From assembly GCA_001655205.1 (NCBI GenBank), contig LPNZ01008518.1, positions 1-20,288 of the forward strand: DNA of 20,288 nt, given 5' to 3'. Numbering within the stretch: position 1 is the first letter of the stretch; each line of letters begins with the position of its first letter. The position numbers and the translations under genes were made by a program. Below, piece after piece: positions 1 through 10,900 of this stretch. The notes under the pieces were generated by a model that was given only the letters and a program-made list of their open reading frames with translations, was not told the origin of the DNA and did no database searches. This DNA comes from Lenisia limosa (taxonomy: Eukaryota > Breviatea).

Positions 1-169
1 CCCCGATGGATCCCTCCATGTAGAGAGGGGTTCAACGCAGTAAAGCAGTACTACTCTTCTTGTGAAAACAATATTTTTGATATACTATTATATTTTGTGT
101 GCTTTATTGAATTATATTTGATAATGTAAATAATACAACTGATGGAATTATATTTGGCAAACAACCCAC

Positions 170-200
170 CCGTCGGCTTGTCACCCTCCTCGTCGTCACT
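170..200 (-). CDS. Exon 44: acidic tail exon near the window edge
   Basis: 31 bp, phase 0 in, phase 1 out: SDDEEGDKPT. The acceptor is GTTATAG|AGT and the donor ACGG|GTGGGT. If not spliced, the frame runs on through AT-rich sequence to a TAG at 51-53, a less likely C-terminus. The next exon is probably beyond position 1. Confidence 0.52.
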
Positions 201-3200
201 CTATAACATGAGTCATATGGCAGGGCTTCTATGAGAAAAACAATCATGATTTCAATGATTTGCACACGTGACTAGACAAGCTTCTCAAAACCAAGCTCAC
301 CAGTTCGCCATCAGATTCGAGAGGTCGTTGCTGCTCCCTCAGGTCCTAAACATCTTAAGATGGGTGGGGGGGATAAAAGTACCATGGTTAGCAATGATAA
401 TGAAGGTAGATATTTGAAACTTGAAACATTATCATGCCGAAGTCGGCCATGATGGTATAATATTAATCTATAATCGATTCTGAAAGGTAGTAGGCAAACC
501 TTAATTTCGTTTTCAATGCTAATCAAGTGNNNNNNNNNNNNNNNNNNNNNNNNNNNNNNNNNNNNNNNNNNNNNNNNNNNNNNNNNNNNNNNNNNNNNNN
601 NNNNNNNNNNNNNNNNNNNNNNNNNNNNNNNNNNNNNNNNNNNNNNNNNNNNNNNNNNNCAGATAAAAAAAACATAGTGCTTATTCCCCCCTACGGCGCC
701 AAGTCTGCAGACTCCTCTTTAGAAGCCAAGTTAATGAGACTCTGAGCCGTGAGTAGTGAATAGTAAAAGGTAATCAATAGTGAGTAGTGAGTAGTGAAGA
801 GTAAAGGGAATGGCCTGAGACAATAGTGAGTAGTGAAGAGTAAAGGGAATGGTCTGATACAATAGTGAGTAGTGAAGAGTAAAGAGAATGGTCTGATACA
901 ATAGTGAGTAGTGAAGAGTAAAGAGAATGGTCTGATACAATAGTGAGTTGTGAATAGCAAAAATGGAATTGTTTGAGATATCAATAGACTGCCAAAAGAA
1001 GGTCTTTTTCACAAAAGATGTCATAATAGAAAGAAGGTGGTGCTTCTCTAGACTAATACCCCCCCCCCCCCNNNNNNNNNNNNNNNNNNNNNNNNNNNNN
1101 NNNNNNNNNNNNNNNNNNNNNNNNNNNNNNNNNNNNNNNNNNNNNNNNNNNNNNNNNNNNNNNNNNNNNNNNNNNNNNGGGTGCCCGGGGGTGCCCGGGG
1201 CCACAGCTGATGTTTTGATGAGAGCAGGCGCGGGGCGTGCTCGTGAGAAGAACAGATCATCACAGACCAGCTACTGAGTGAATAGTGCCCGGATAGTATA
1301 GAAAAAAGGTCTACAACTGGATAATGATTCCTCCAATATTATCTTTAAATGTTCAGGTAATTTTTCGCCTTATCAGCGAATTACTACAAAGAGGACCAAA
1401 TCAGCCTACCATAAGACAGGCATAGAACGTTTCAATGAAAGAGTCATTACTATCGTTGGCCATTGATCGGTTCTGCGAGGTGAGAAGAGAGCAGCCAGGT
1501 ATTGGCACAACTACATTAATCCACGAGTGCTCACCAAAACACTCAATTGTGATGAAAATAACCCCCCCACCTTGACATGAGCCAGGGCATGCGTAATGAT
1601 GAGGACAAATTCACCCGGTCGTTGTGCCCGTGAGTGGTGGATCCAGAGCTCTTGGGTGGCCGGAATGTACTGCATGCTTGCCTAAAAATGTGAGACGGTA
1701 ATGTGACTGGTTTTGAGCATTAATTGATATTCCAAAGGTTGGGACTGTCTGAACAATACAGAGGAAAGTTAAGCAGACCTTAAATGCATTTCCTTGGGGT
1801 TTTGTAGCGGGTAGCTCTTCAGCCAGGTAGATAGACACAGGCTACAAAGGTCAGTACGAGAGTCGGGCAAAAAAGGATATAATCGGAACAAAGCCATCCA
1901 TAAACGTCACGCTAATAGGGAAAATCCAAACAAACATTTGCATAACATACACTCAATATAAATATAGATTCTTATCAGTGAATTCCGAAAGAATGCCAAG
2001 CCAGATAGGAAACACCCCAGCCACTTGGATGTTGAGATGGACTGTCAGAAGGTCAGCAACAAACTGTCCAAACTGTTGAACAACAAAGATGTTTGGAGGG
2101 ACCACAGAGAGGGGGACTGCTTGTGGGGGATTGGTCCTTCCCGCCTTCATTTCGATTCGCCTATCGCCAGCGTCCTAAAGCTGTCACCTCGTCTGCTTTT
2201 CAAAAAGGAATATCAAGAAATGAGCAAAAAAAAAAAGAAGTATCTGTCCGAAGTTGTTACCACCAAAACGTTTTTAAGAGACTTTGTACACACATATGAT
2301 TCACTAATTCACCCCAATTTGCAGCGAATCAGAAAGAAATCCGCAAATCGAGATGTTTGAGAAAAACCTTCCAACAACACAAACATTCTGTGTGATTCCT
2401 TGTCACCCCCCCCCCCCCCNNNNNNNNNNNNNNNNNNNNNNNNNNNNNNNNNNNNNNNNNNNNNNNNNNNNNNNNNNNNNNNNNNNNNNNNNNNNNNNNN
2501 NNNNNNAGGGCTGCGGCCGGAATCATCGTGGTGCCGGATACAAGGTCTTCCAGTCGGCTGGATAGAAGTTCAACCTGGGGGTGGGGGGTGAATATAAGAA
2601 TCTACAAATAAATTCTATTAAAATAGGTATAATAATGGGCTTTTGAGAACACTTAGCAAAAAGACAACTGACTAGTATTGAACAATTATCCTTTTACCCA
2701 AGACTTCTCCAGTCACTAAAAAAAATACATATTATTTACATATTGCATAATGTATGACCTTCAATTCGTTGTGTTTTGAGCAACCAGACCTTTTCAGCCA
2801 GAGGTGAAGACATCAGAAGGTCAAGCCACTCGTCAGGTGAGCGTCCCTACCAAGGTTAGATAAATGGTTGGGGTTAGACAAATGGGACAACAGTTGTCCC
2901 ATATTCACCCGATATGATTCAATGACTTTTCGGTAAATTATCACAAGAATTAATAAAATAACCATATCTGATATTGGGTAGATAATGATAGTGCAAGCGT
3001 GAGAAACAATAAAAGGTAGATTGGAATGGGATAAAATAGGTATTCAAACAAATATTTATGGACATAACAGACGAAGAACTTTTAACGTTTCTTCGAAATC
3101 ATGGAAATAAAAACTGTAGAAAAAGGATAAAACTCAGAAAATGACCCGACCCTACCTCGAAAGACATGCCGTAGTGACCATGTATGCTGTCTTGGGCCTT

Positions 3201-6200
3201 TTTATGTGTTTCAGCACGGGCTCTTTCGACTGCCAATGCAACATCCCTAATAATGTAAGCCATGGACTAGTTTGAGCACAGTACAAAGATTAGGAAGGAA
3301 TTGAAGCAAAAAACAAATCAGGAGATCTTATGAAGACAAATAGCGAAACAAAGCAGTTCACCAATTTCATGATGATGTATAATGAAAGGCCAATCAAAAC
3401 AAGATGCAATTGCAAAAACTATACTCAAAATCACGCGGAAAATTGAAAGAAAAAGGGGTGGTGGTACGCAGTACTGTATAAAAGGACCATTTCCACTGAT
3501 ATTTAGGGGTTTTGACATTGTGAACGAAATAAACCTCCAAATTTGTCATCTTTTATAGGGGATTGAGGTAACCCGCCAACTTATCCTGGTCGGCATCAGC
3601 AGAACTTTCGTCAGACTTGCTCTGAACAGTGGCGGCAGCAGCAGCGGTTCTCTTCTCCTCTAAGGCCTTCTCCTCGAGTTTTGCCGTGTCAAGTTCAACG
3701 TTACGGGCCTAGGGCGTCATGCTTACATGAAAGTAGAAATAAGAAAAATAATAAAGGTTGTATCTGTCTGCTGATAAGGGATATTGAAATATGATCCCCC
3801 TTTCTAGTTGCTGCATGAACACCAGCCCCACCTCGATTTCAGCCTTTGCCTTTTCCTCAGTCAACTTAAGAGCGAGTTGTTGCTCAGCCTCCTTCTTCTT
3901 CTTCAGCCTCTTCGCTTCCCTCTTCTTTGCAAGCTTCTCCTTCATCATCAGGGCTTGTCGAGTCCTTTCATCGCCTGAAAATTTAACAAGAAATGGAAGA
4001 GCAGCTTAATAATCAAAGTATTTCGGGTTCTGTCCACATCGGTTTTAAATCATTTGCCTGCAAACGATTTATCTCCCCTTACACCCCGGCAATAATTACC
4101 CCGCCCAGTTATTTCCCCCCCATACCCAGAGTTTTGTTCATCAGGGCGAGATCGGCCTCGTGTTGTGCTAAAATCGCCTTTTTCTCTTCCTCGCTGACCT
4201 TGCAGGGTGAATAGGATTTCAGAAAAAGAGTTAACTGGCAATATGATATCCCAAAACCCCCAATATGATCCTACCTGTCCAAGCTTATCGACCTCCTCCT
4301 CTTGCCTCTTCTTCTTCTCTTCCATTAGAGCTTCCTGGCGCTTTTTGAGCTTATCCAAGGCCTTTGCTGCTCTTTCCTCTTCCTTCATTCTGTCGTCTTC
4401 AAGCTAGGCGGGTAAAATAAGGCTTTACATCGTTTCAGTTTGAAACATCGTTATTCATCGGGAGTTACCTAGTTACAAAAAAAAAGCTATCATCGTCCAA
4501 CACCCACTTTTGCTTCGAAAGCCTTGACCTCTTTCTCTACTGCCTCCCTCTGCAGTCTTTCTGCCTCCTCTCGTTGTTGCTGGACCTAAACAGGTGATTA
4601 TTTGAAAAGAAGACAATAACAGCATGCCAATTCTCCGGACATAGAATGATCATTAATACAGCTTCCCTCAGATAAAAGGCAAAAAAAAACGAAATCCTTG
4701 ATAAGCATCGATTTAAACCAGTCTTTTTAGAATCTTACGAAGCCCAAGCCATCACAGATGCATACCAGTCGTAAACGCTCAGTCTTTTCCTCTTCCAGCT
4801 GCTTCTTAAGCTCCTGTAGCTCTGCGTCAGCCTAGAGGTGTAAAACACAACTAAAACTAAGTTGAATCAAGAGGTCAAATGGAAAATATGTATAATTTTC
4901 AGTATGCACAATTAAAGTACATTTAGCCGAAGAAATAGAACAATGCAAAGAATGCTACCTTTCTGCTTTCTTCCATCTGCATCTGCATCAGGTCGTCTTC
5001 TGGCAAGTGGTCGCTGATGGCTTGTTGGAACTCATGGTATTGCGTTTCCTGAGGGGGGGGGGGNNNNNNNNNNNNNNNNNNNNNNNNNNNNNNNNNNNNN
5101 NNNNNNNNNNNNNNNNNNNNNNNNNNNNNNNNNNNNNNNNNNNNNNNNNNNNNNNNNNNNNNNNNNNNNNNNNNNNNNNNNNNNNNNNNNNNNNNNNNNN
5201 NNNNNNNNNNNNNNNNNNNNNNNNNNNNNNNNNNNNNNNNNNNNNNNNNNNNNNNNNNNNNNNNNNNNNNNAGAATGGTCCTACCTTCAACGCTGCTCTT
5301 TCCTTCGCGTGCCTGACTTCAAGAGTGGATTCAGCAGATACCTCAGCAGACTGAAATTATTAGAACAGTGAAAGTAGGAGTAGAGAAAGCAAATCAATCA
5401 CCCCTGAAACTTCACATCTGTTCACAAACACACAAAACCAACAATATTTCACAACTCTCAATCTTTCCTTTCATCCACCACCTTTGCTTCCGACAAATGG
5501 ACCTTTTCGAGTTCCGACAGAGCAACCTGGTGTTCGGATAACATCGCACTTTGCAAGGTTTCAAAGTTGGCCTCAGCTGAAGACTCGGTGACGAGGTTAG
5601 TGAGTTCAAGTGCGTGTTGCGCCAAGAGTTGGCGTCGCTGCGTTGTTTGGCGCTCAGTTTGCGAAGAGGCGGCGGTCCGCACCTGTTTTAGCAGTTATAT
5701 GGGGGAATTTATTTTCACGTAATGTGGATTTCAGCAATACATGATTATAATGAGCAAAAAAAACCTTATTAGTTACTCATCCTTTAAAACTAACAAAAGT
5801 ATTCGTTTTATCTACATTCAAAAGCCCAAAGAGTGAACCGCACCGTTTGAGTGCGTTCTGATTGATGGCGAAGCTGCAACTGGTGTAGTTCTCGGCGGNN
5901 NNNNNNNNNNNNNNNNNNNNNNNNNNNNNNNNNNNNNNNNNNNNNNNNNNNNNNNNNNNNNNNNNNNNNNNNNNNNNNNNNNNNNNNNNNNNNNNNNNNN
6001 NNNNNNNNNNNNNNNACATAAGCGAATGCCGCTTTGTATACCAAGAAGAAAAGAGGACATCCCTTCGCCGACCTTCTCTGCAGAGTGAGTTGGATTGTCA
6101 GTGAAGCCTGGTCGCGACTCATAGTCTCGGCTGCCTCAGCAAGGGCCTTGTCCTCGGCCTCTTTCAAGGCTCGTGCGCGGAGCTGCAACTGTCATCCACT

Positions 6201-7866
6201 CGCTCNNNNNNNNNNNNNNNNNNNNNNNNNNNNNNNNNNNNNNNNNNNNNNNNNNNNNNNNNNNNNNNNNNNNNNNNNNNNNNNNNNNNNNNNNNNNNNN
6301 NNNNNNNNNNNNNNNNNNNNNNNNNNNNNNNNNNNNNNNNNNNNNNNNNNNNNNNNNNNNNNNNNNNNNNNNNNNNNNNNNNNNNNNNNNNNNNNNNNNN
6401 NNNNNNNNNNNNNNNNNNNNNNNNNNNTTTGCTTCAATCTAGAAAGAGTAAAAACGAAAATCTATGCAACTTGTTTCTTTTCTTGTATAAAGGCGATATA
6501 AAAAAATTATTATACAATATGATCATGAAAACAACATCTGATATATATATAAATATGGAAAATCTACAGGACTTGTCAAGCCAGCCAACTTTGTGCTTGA
6601 GACTTTGCTGCTGCTTCAGCTTCTCAGCCGCCATTGTGCGTTCCATTTCCTGGGAGGGGGATAAATGGAAACAATCTCAACTATATGACCTAATAACAAC
6701 TCCATAGGTGGGGGTAAACGAGAATATAAGGCCTGGGTGTGCCGTGACAGTAACCGACAAGTATGGTAAAAGTTCATCATTACATTAAAAAAAAAAAAAA
6801 ACACCCCAATTTAACGCTCGTATCAGCCACATACCTGNNNNNNNNNNNNNNNNNNNNNNNNNNNNNNNNNNNNNNNNNNNNNNNNNNNNNNNNNNNNNNN
6901 NNNNNNNNATCTGTCCCTCTCCGCCGCCGTGAGGTCGGTTCTGGAGTTGAGCTCGGCTTGAAGTCTCGACGCCTTCGCGGCCGCATCCTTTTCCCTCTTG
7001 ATCGCAAGGGCTTCCTGAGCCTCCGCCTCCGCAATTCTCATTTCCTCTTCAGCCTCGCGCGCCAAGTCTGCTGCCTGAAGGGGTGATCTTTGATCTAATA
7101 TACTGAGGGTTGCCACCGCCGTAATAAGAAGAGTAATTTCTGGCAAAAGGCATCCTCATTATTGCAGATAACTTTTGATTTTACAATGTAGATGAGGGTC
7201 AGGTTCATTTTTTGGGAGACAAAGAGTTCTGCATAGTATATCAAAGAAGCTTATGATAATAAAGTGTGCTTCAGATTGTATCCATTAATAAAGCCAGGGC
7301 TTCCTTTCGGTTCCAAAGAAGACCAAATTTCTCAACAAAGGATTGACAAACAAGGTTTTAGGACAGCTGGAAAGCCCTAAATAGAGTAATGGGCTCACCT
7401 CTTCCTCCTGCTTCTTCTCGAGGTCAGCCATATTGCGAGCGTGGCTGGCTCTAAACGACTGTTCCTCAGCCGTAAGATCCACAGCATCTTCATCCTCAAC
7501 AAGAGTTTGATCTATGTGATCAGCGAAGACAAAATACGACACTCTATTTGTAAACTTTAGAGAGGGGAGGGGGGAAACGGGATAATTTTGGAACAACCCC
7601 CCCCCCCCNNNNNNNNNNNNNNNNNNNNNNNNNNNNNNNNNNNNNNNNNNNNNNNNNNNNNNNNNNNNNNNNNNNNNNNNNNNNNNNNNNNNNNNNNNNN
7701 NNNNNNNNNNNNNNNNNNNNATCATCCGGCTCGGCTTCCGACGAGGGTTCCGCCGCCGAGGCCTCCTGAGCCATCCTCTTCTCTTCCTCTTGCTTTTGAA
7801 GCACAGCCTGGGGAGGGGGATCAGCATTGTTGAAACAAAACGGGTCCATTGACTCAACAGTATGGT

Positions 7867-7900
<34 letters not shown>

Positions 7901-10900
7901 TTATGGGGGGGGGGGTCAGAGAAGTGAGATGTGTCAATAAAAACTAAACAGAGCTTTTGAACTCGCAAGATAACTGATGACTTCTCTCCCTAAAAAAACA
8001 CGGAATTCATTATTTCTCGTTGAAAGTGGACCCCTAGTAGATACAATTGCCCCAAATGAGCAAACTTGCGCCTCAAGCTCCTCATTGTGCTTCTTTTGAA
8101 GGGCAACTCTTTTCCTCTCCTTCTTCGCCTCCAGTCTCTTTCGCATGGCCTCGGCCTGACGTCTCTTCTCAGTTTCTAGACAATGAAAACATTTGATATG
8201 ACTTATCTTTACGTATCATGTATTCTTTTGCAGTAAAGTCTCTGTTGAAACTAGGATAAAAAGTAGTATAATCGAAACAGATACCCAGCTTTTAACAATT
8301 CTTGTTCCCACCACAGAGGCTTTTGGCTCAGACTATTATTTAAATATCTTACACAGTGTTCAATTTTCAATACTCGACGATCAATCCTGAACAGTGACCC
8401 ACCTAGTGAGTCATTAAGGCAGGAAAGGTCGGATTCAAGCTTCTCGATAGCAGCGTTCTTTTGTTCAGTGGTGAGATCCGAAGTATCAGACGTACGCATG
8501 GATTCCAGTTCTTTCTGAAAAGTTTACAGTGACCCAATAGTGATGCCTGATTACTTTTTTTTATATGATATGTTTCTCTTCATGCTCTATTCAGAAATTT
8601 TTTTATGCGGACAAACCTTGATCCTGTCCTCTTCCTTTTTCTTCCTCAAAGCAATAGTCTCGTCAAGATTGGATTGTTCCTGTTCTTCTTCAGCAGCAAC
8701 AGTGACCTTGAAAAGTAAGGGAAGAATAGCCATGGAGATAATAAGGACGGTAATAATCCCAATTTAGTGTGAAGGTTGATTCAAACTTTGTTATCCGAAA
8801 AGGATCAAACCTCAATTGCCTTCATTTCTGCTTCCTGCTTGGATTTCAGAAGCTCTTCCTTGGCCTTGATTTCACCAGCTATCTATGATTGTAAATAGAC
8901 ACCGTAACATATATCATATTAATAAACATATTTTATCAACATGTGAATATGTGATAAGATGTGCACAAAGGCTTCAATTTCGCTTCATTAACTCCATACC
9001 TGTTTGCGCTTGAGTTTGGCGGCCTTTTTGGCGTCAATCTTGCGTCTCATCATCACCTCTTGTTTGTTCCGCTCTTGGCCAAGAATTTCATCGATTTGCT
9101 GAACAGTGACATTATAACCGTATTCAGCTTCATATAATAACGGACTAATCGCCAAAAAAAGACACTTACCTCAATGTCTTGTTGGTGTCGAGCAATGAGC
9201 TGAGCCTTTTCCTCCTCGGTTCCTGCCGAAGACAGACTGGTCACAAACTGTGCCGTTGCCTCCTGGAGTCTCTTAGCTCGATCTTCGGTCATTCGCCGTC
9301 TGAGGGCTTCGATTTCAGCTTCTTCTTCTTCAAGTGCTAGGGGGGGGGGGGNNNNNNNNNNNNNNNNNNNNNNNNNNNNNNNNNNNNNNNNNNNNNNNNN
9401 NNNNNNNNNNNNNNNNNNNNNNNNNNNNNNNNNNAAAAAACACATTATGAAATGCTGTAATAGATTGTATGGGTCTATCGAATCATGGGGCAACATAGGA
9501 TAACATAACCAAGAAAAACACTTTTCTTTGGTGATGAGCTGCTACTTGGAAAAGGGCATCTAATTACCTTCAGTCTGGACCCTGGAAGCTTCCTCCTCAA
9601 CACGCTGCAGGACCTTGGACTCGGCATCAACTCCGACGGAAGTTAACGTTGCCGACGGCTCGGGTTGAGCAGCGGGCTTCTCGCTGTCTCCCGATTTGGC
9701 AACTTGCTCTTCCGGCAGGTTATGAACACCGAGGCTACTCAGCAGCTCATTGGAGTCTTCACTGGCAATACTCTTATGCAGCTCCTTGACGTCGTGTTTT
9801 GAGGCGTTGACAGCGGCGGCAACTCTGGTTAGCCGACGGTCTACTCGAGTATCATGCCGTTCAAGGGCCTTGGAGTTGAGACACTTGCGCTCTCTGCTGA
9901 TTCGCTCTTGGATTTTGGTTTGGTTGTTCTGCCATGTAGCCTCGATTTTATCGACTGCAGCAGCATCGTTGCTGTCCTCACGCTCGAGGCCTGATACCAG
10001 ACTGAAGGGGTGGAGTGAAAATTAACACAAAGCTGGAAGTGAGAGAGGGGGTGGAAGAAACAAAAAAGGGACAGTTGACGGCGTAACTTAAAACTTCGGT
10101 TAGATCATTATAATAACAAAAAGACGATATAATTACATGTATAATACTACTAATTATCAAATATCGATTAAATGGTTACTTGTATGTGACGATGGATGAT
10201 AATAATGATTCCAGGAAGACAATATCAGAGACCCCCCCCCCNNNNNNNNNNNNNNNNNNNNNNNNNNNNNNNNNNNNNNNNNNNNNNNNNNNNNNNNNNN
10301 NNNNNNNNNNNNNNNNNNNNNNNNNNNNNNNGCCAATTTCGCATCAATAGCAAGCGTGTCGATCTCTTGCTCCCTCCGGAGAGAAGACTCCACCATCCTC
10401 AACTGGTCCACAACGGCGGGTTGGAAGCCGTCCTTAGCCTGAGCCTTGGTCATGGCTTCCTCATGCTTCACACGCCGCGCGACTTGCGTCTTAACCNNNN
10501 NNNNNNAGCCGGTCCTGGACTGCTTCGGCCTCGGCGGCGGATTTGGCGACGAGAACAGCCGCCTGGCATCTCAACTGTTTTGTCAGGCTGGAAAGAGGCG
10601 GGGAATGTAGAGATTGATGCATGGAGGACGGGTGACAGACGAAGCTGTGCACCCCCAATCACGTTGACAATACTATTTTATATCATATTAGTTTATAATG
10701 TATGAATACGATTAAATATATTATGTATGTATGTACGTTTTGCATTGTACCTGTATGTAACATATGGGGGGGGGGGGTATACATAAGAACCACNNNNNNN
10801 NNNNNNNNNNNNNNNNNNNNNNNNNNNNNNNNNNNNNNNNNNNNNNNNNNNNNNNNNNNNNNNNNNNNNNNNNNNNNNNNNNNNNNNNNNNNNNNNNNNN

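Larger units (their letters stand above)
742..1178 (-). other. Intron between exons 40 and 41
   Basis: Holds the 39-bp tandem repeat, a 13-C run at 1059-1071 and the gap 1072-1178, which contains the end of exon 40 and the donor. I see no convincing exon in the sequenced part. Confidence 0.6.
1179..2174 (-). other. C-terminal globular domain with HALAH (possible inactive zincin)
   Basis: Spliced exons 36-40 give about 170 residues of non-coiled-coil sequence: VVPPNIFVVQQFGQFVADLL, VSIYLAEELP, ELWIHHSRAQRPGEFVLII, THALAHVK, SFIETFYACLM-LVCDDLFFSR. The order strand, edge strand, HxxxH helix, second helix resembles the core of zincin metallopeptidases. The Glu of HExxH is Ala, so hydrolytic activity is not expected; zinc binding could remain. 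Alternative: an unrelated domain with a chance HxxxH. Confidence 0.5.

Noticed and set aside
20-55. Resemblance of ttcaacgcag...aagcagta to cDNA-synthesis adapter sequence
   Set aside because: The pieces are in the wrong order and only short words match. Likely chance.
103-108. AATAAA polyadenylation signal on the minus strand
   Set aside because: It sits in an AT-rich stretch that is more likely intron, and no clear terminal exon with a stop precedes it. Kept only as a weak possibility for a 3' end near the window edge.
785-940. CRISPR-like array
   Set aside because: Units are contiguous with no unique spacers, and the context is a eukaryotic intron.
691-984. Minus-strand open frame with repeated LLFTTHYCIRPF-like peptide
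   Set aside because: It is simply the 39-bp intronic tandem repeat translated. Only its last 15 codons look like an exon.
1968-2360. 130-codon open frame on the plus strand
   Set aside because: It lies opposite exon 36, which has splice sites, matching phases and continues into exons 37-40. The plus-strand product has no recognisable features and no splice support.
7544-7968. Protein-coding CVCVCVCV stretch
   Set aside because: It is the (AC)14 microsatellite inside intron 7808-8065.
8390-8535. Further Tc1/mariner ends at acagtgaccc (8391-8400 and 8526-8535)
   Set aside because: Short matches in direct orientation only, without inverted partners or TA duplications. The exon between them is coding.
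10683-10793. Coding continuation of exon 8 after the gap (VVLMYTPPPHML...)
   Set aside because: The sequence is AT-rich, includes a G-run and leads to an unrelated stop. It is intron sequence read through an arbitrary number of Ns.
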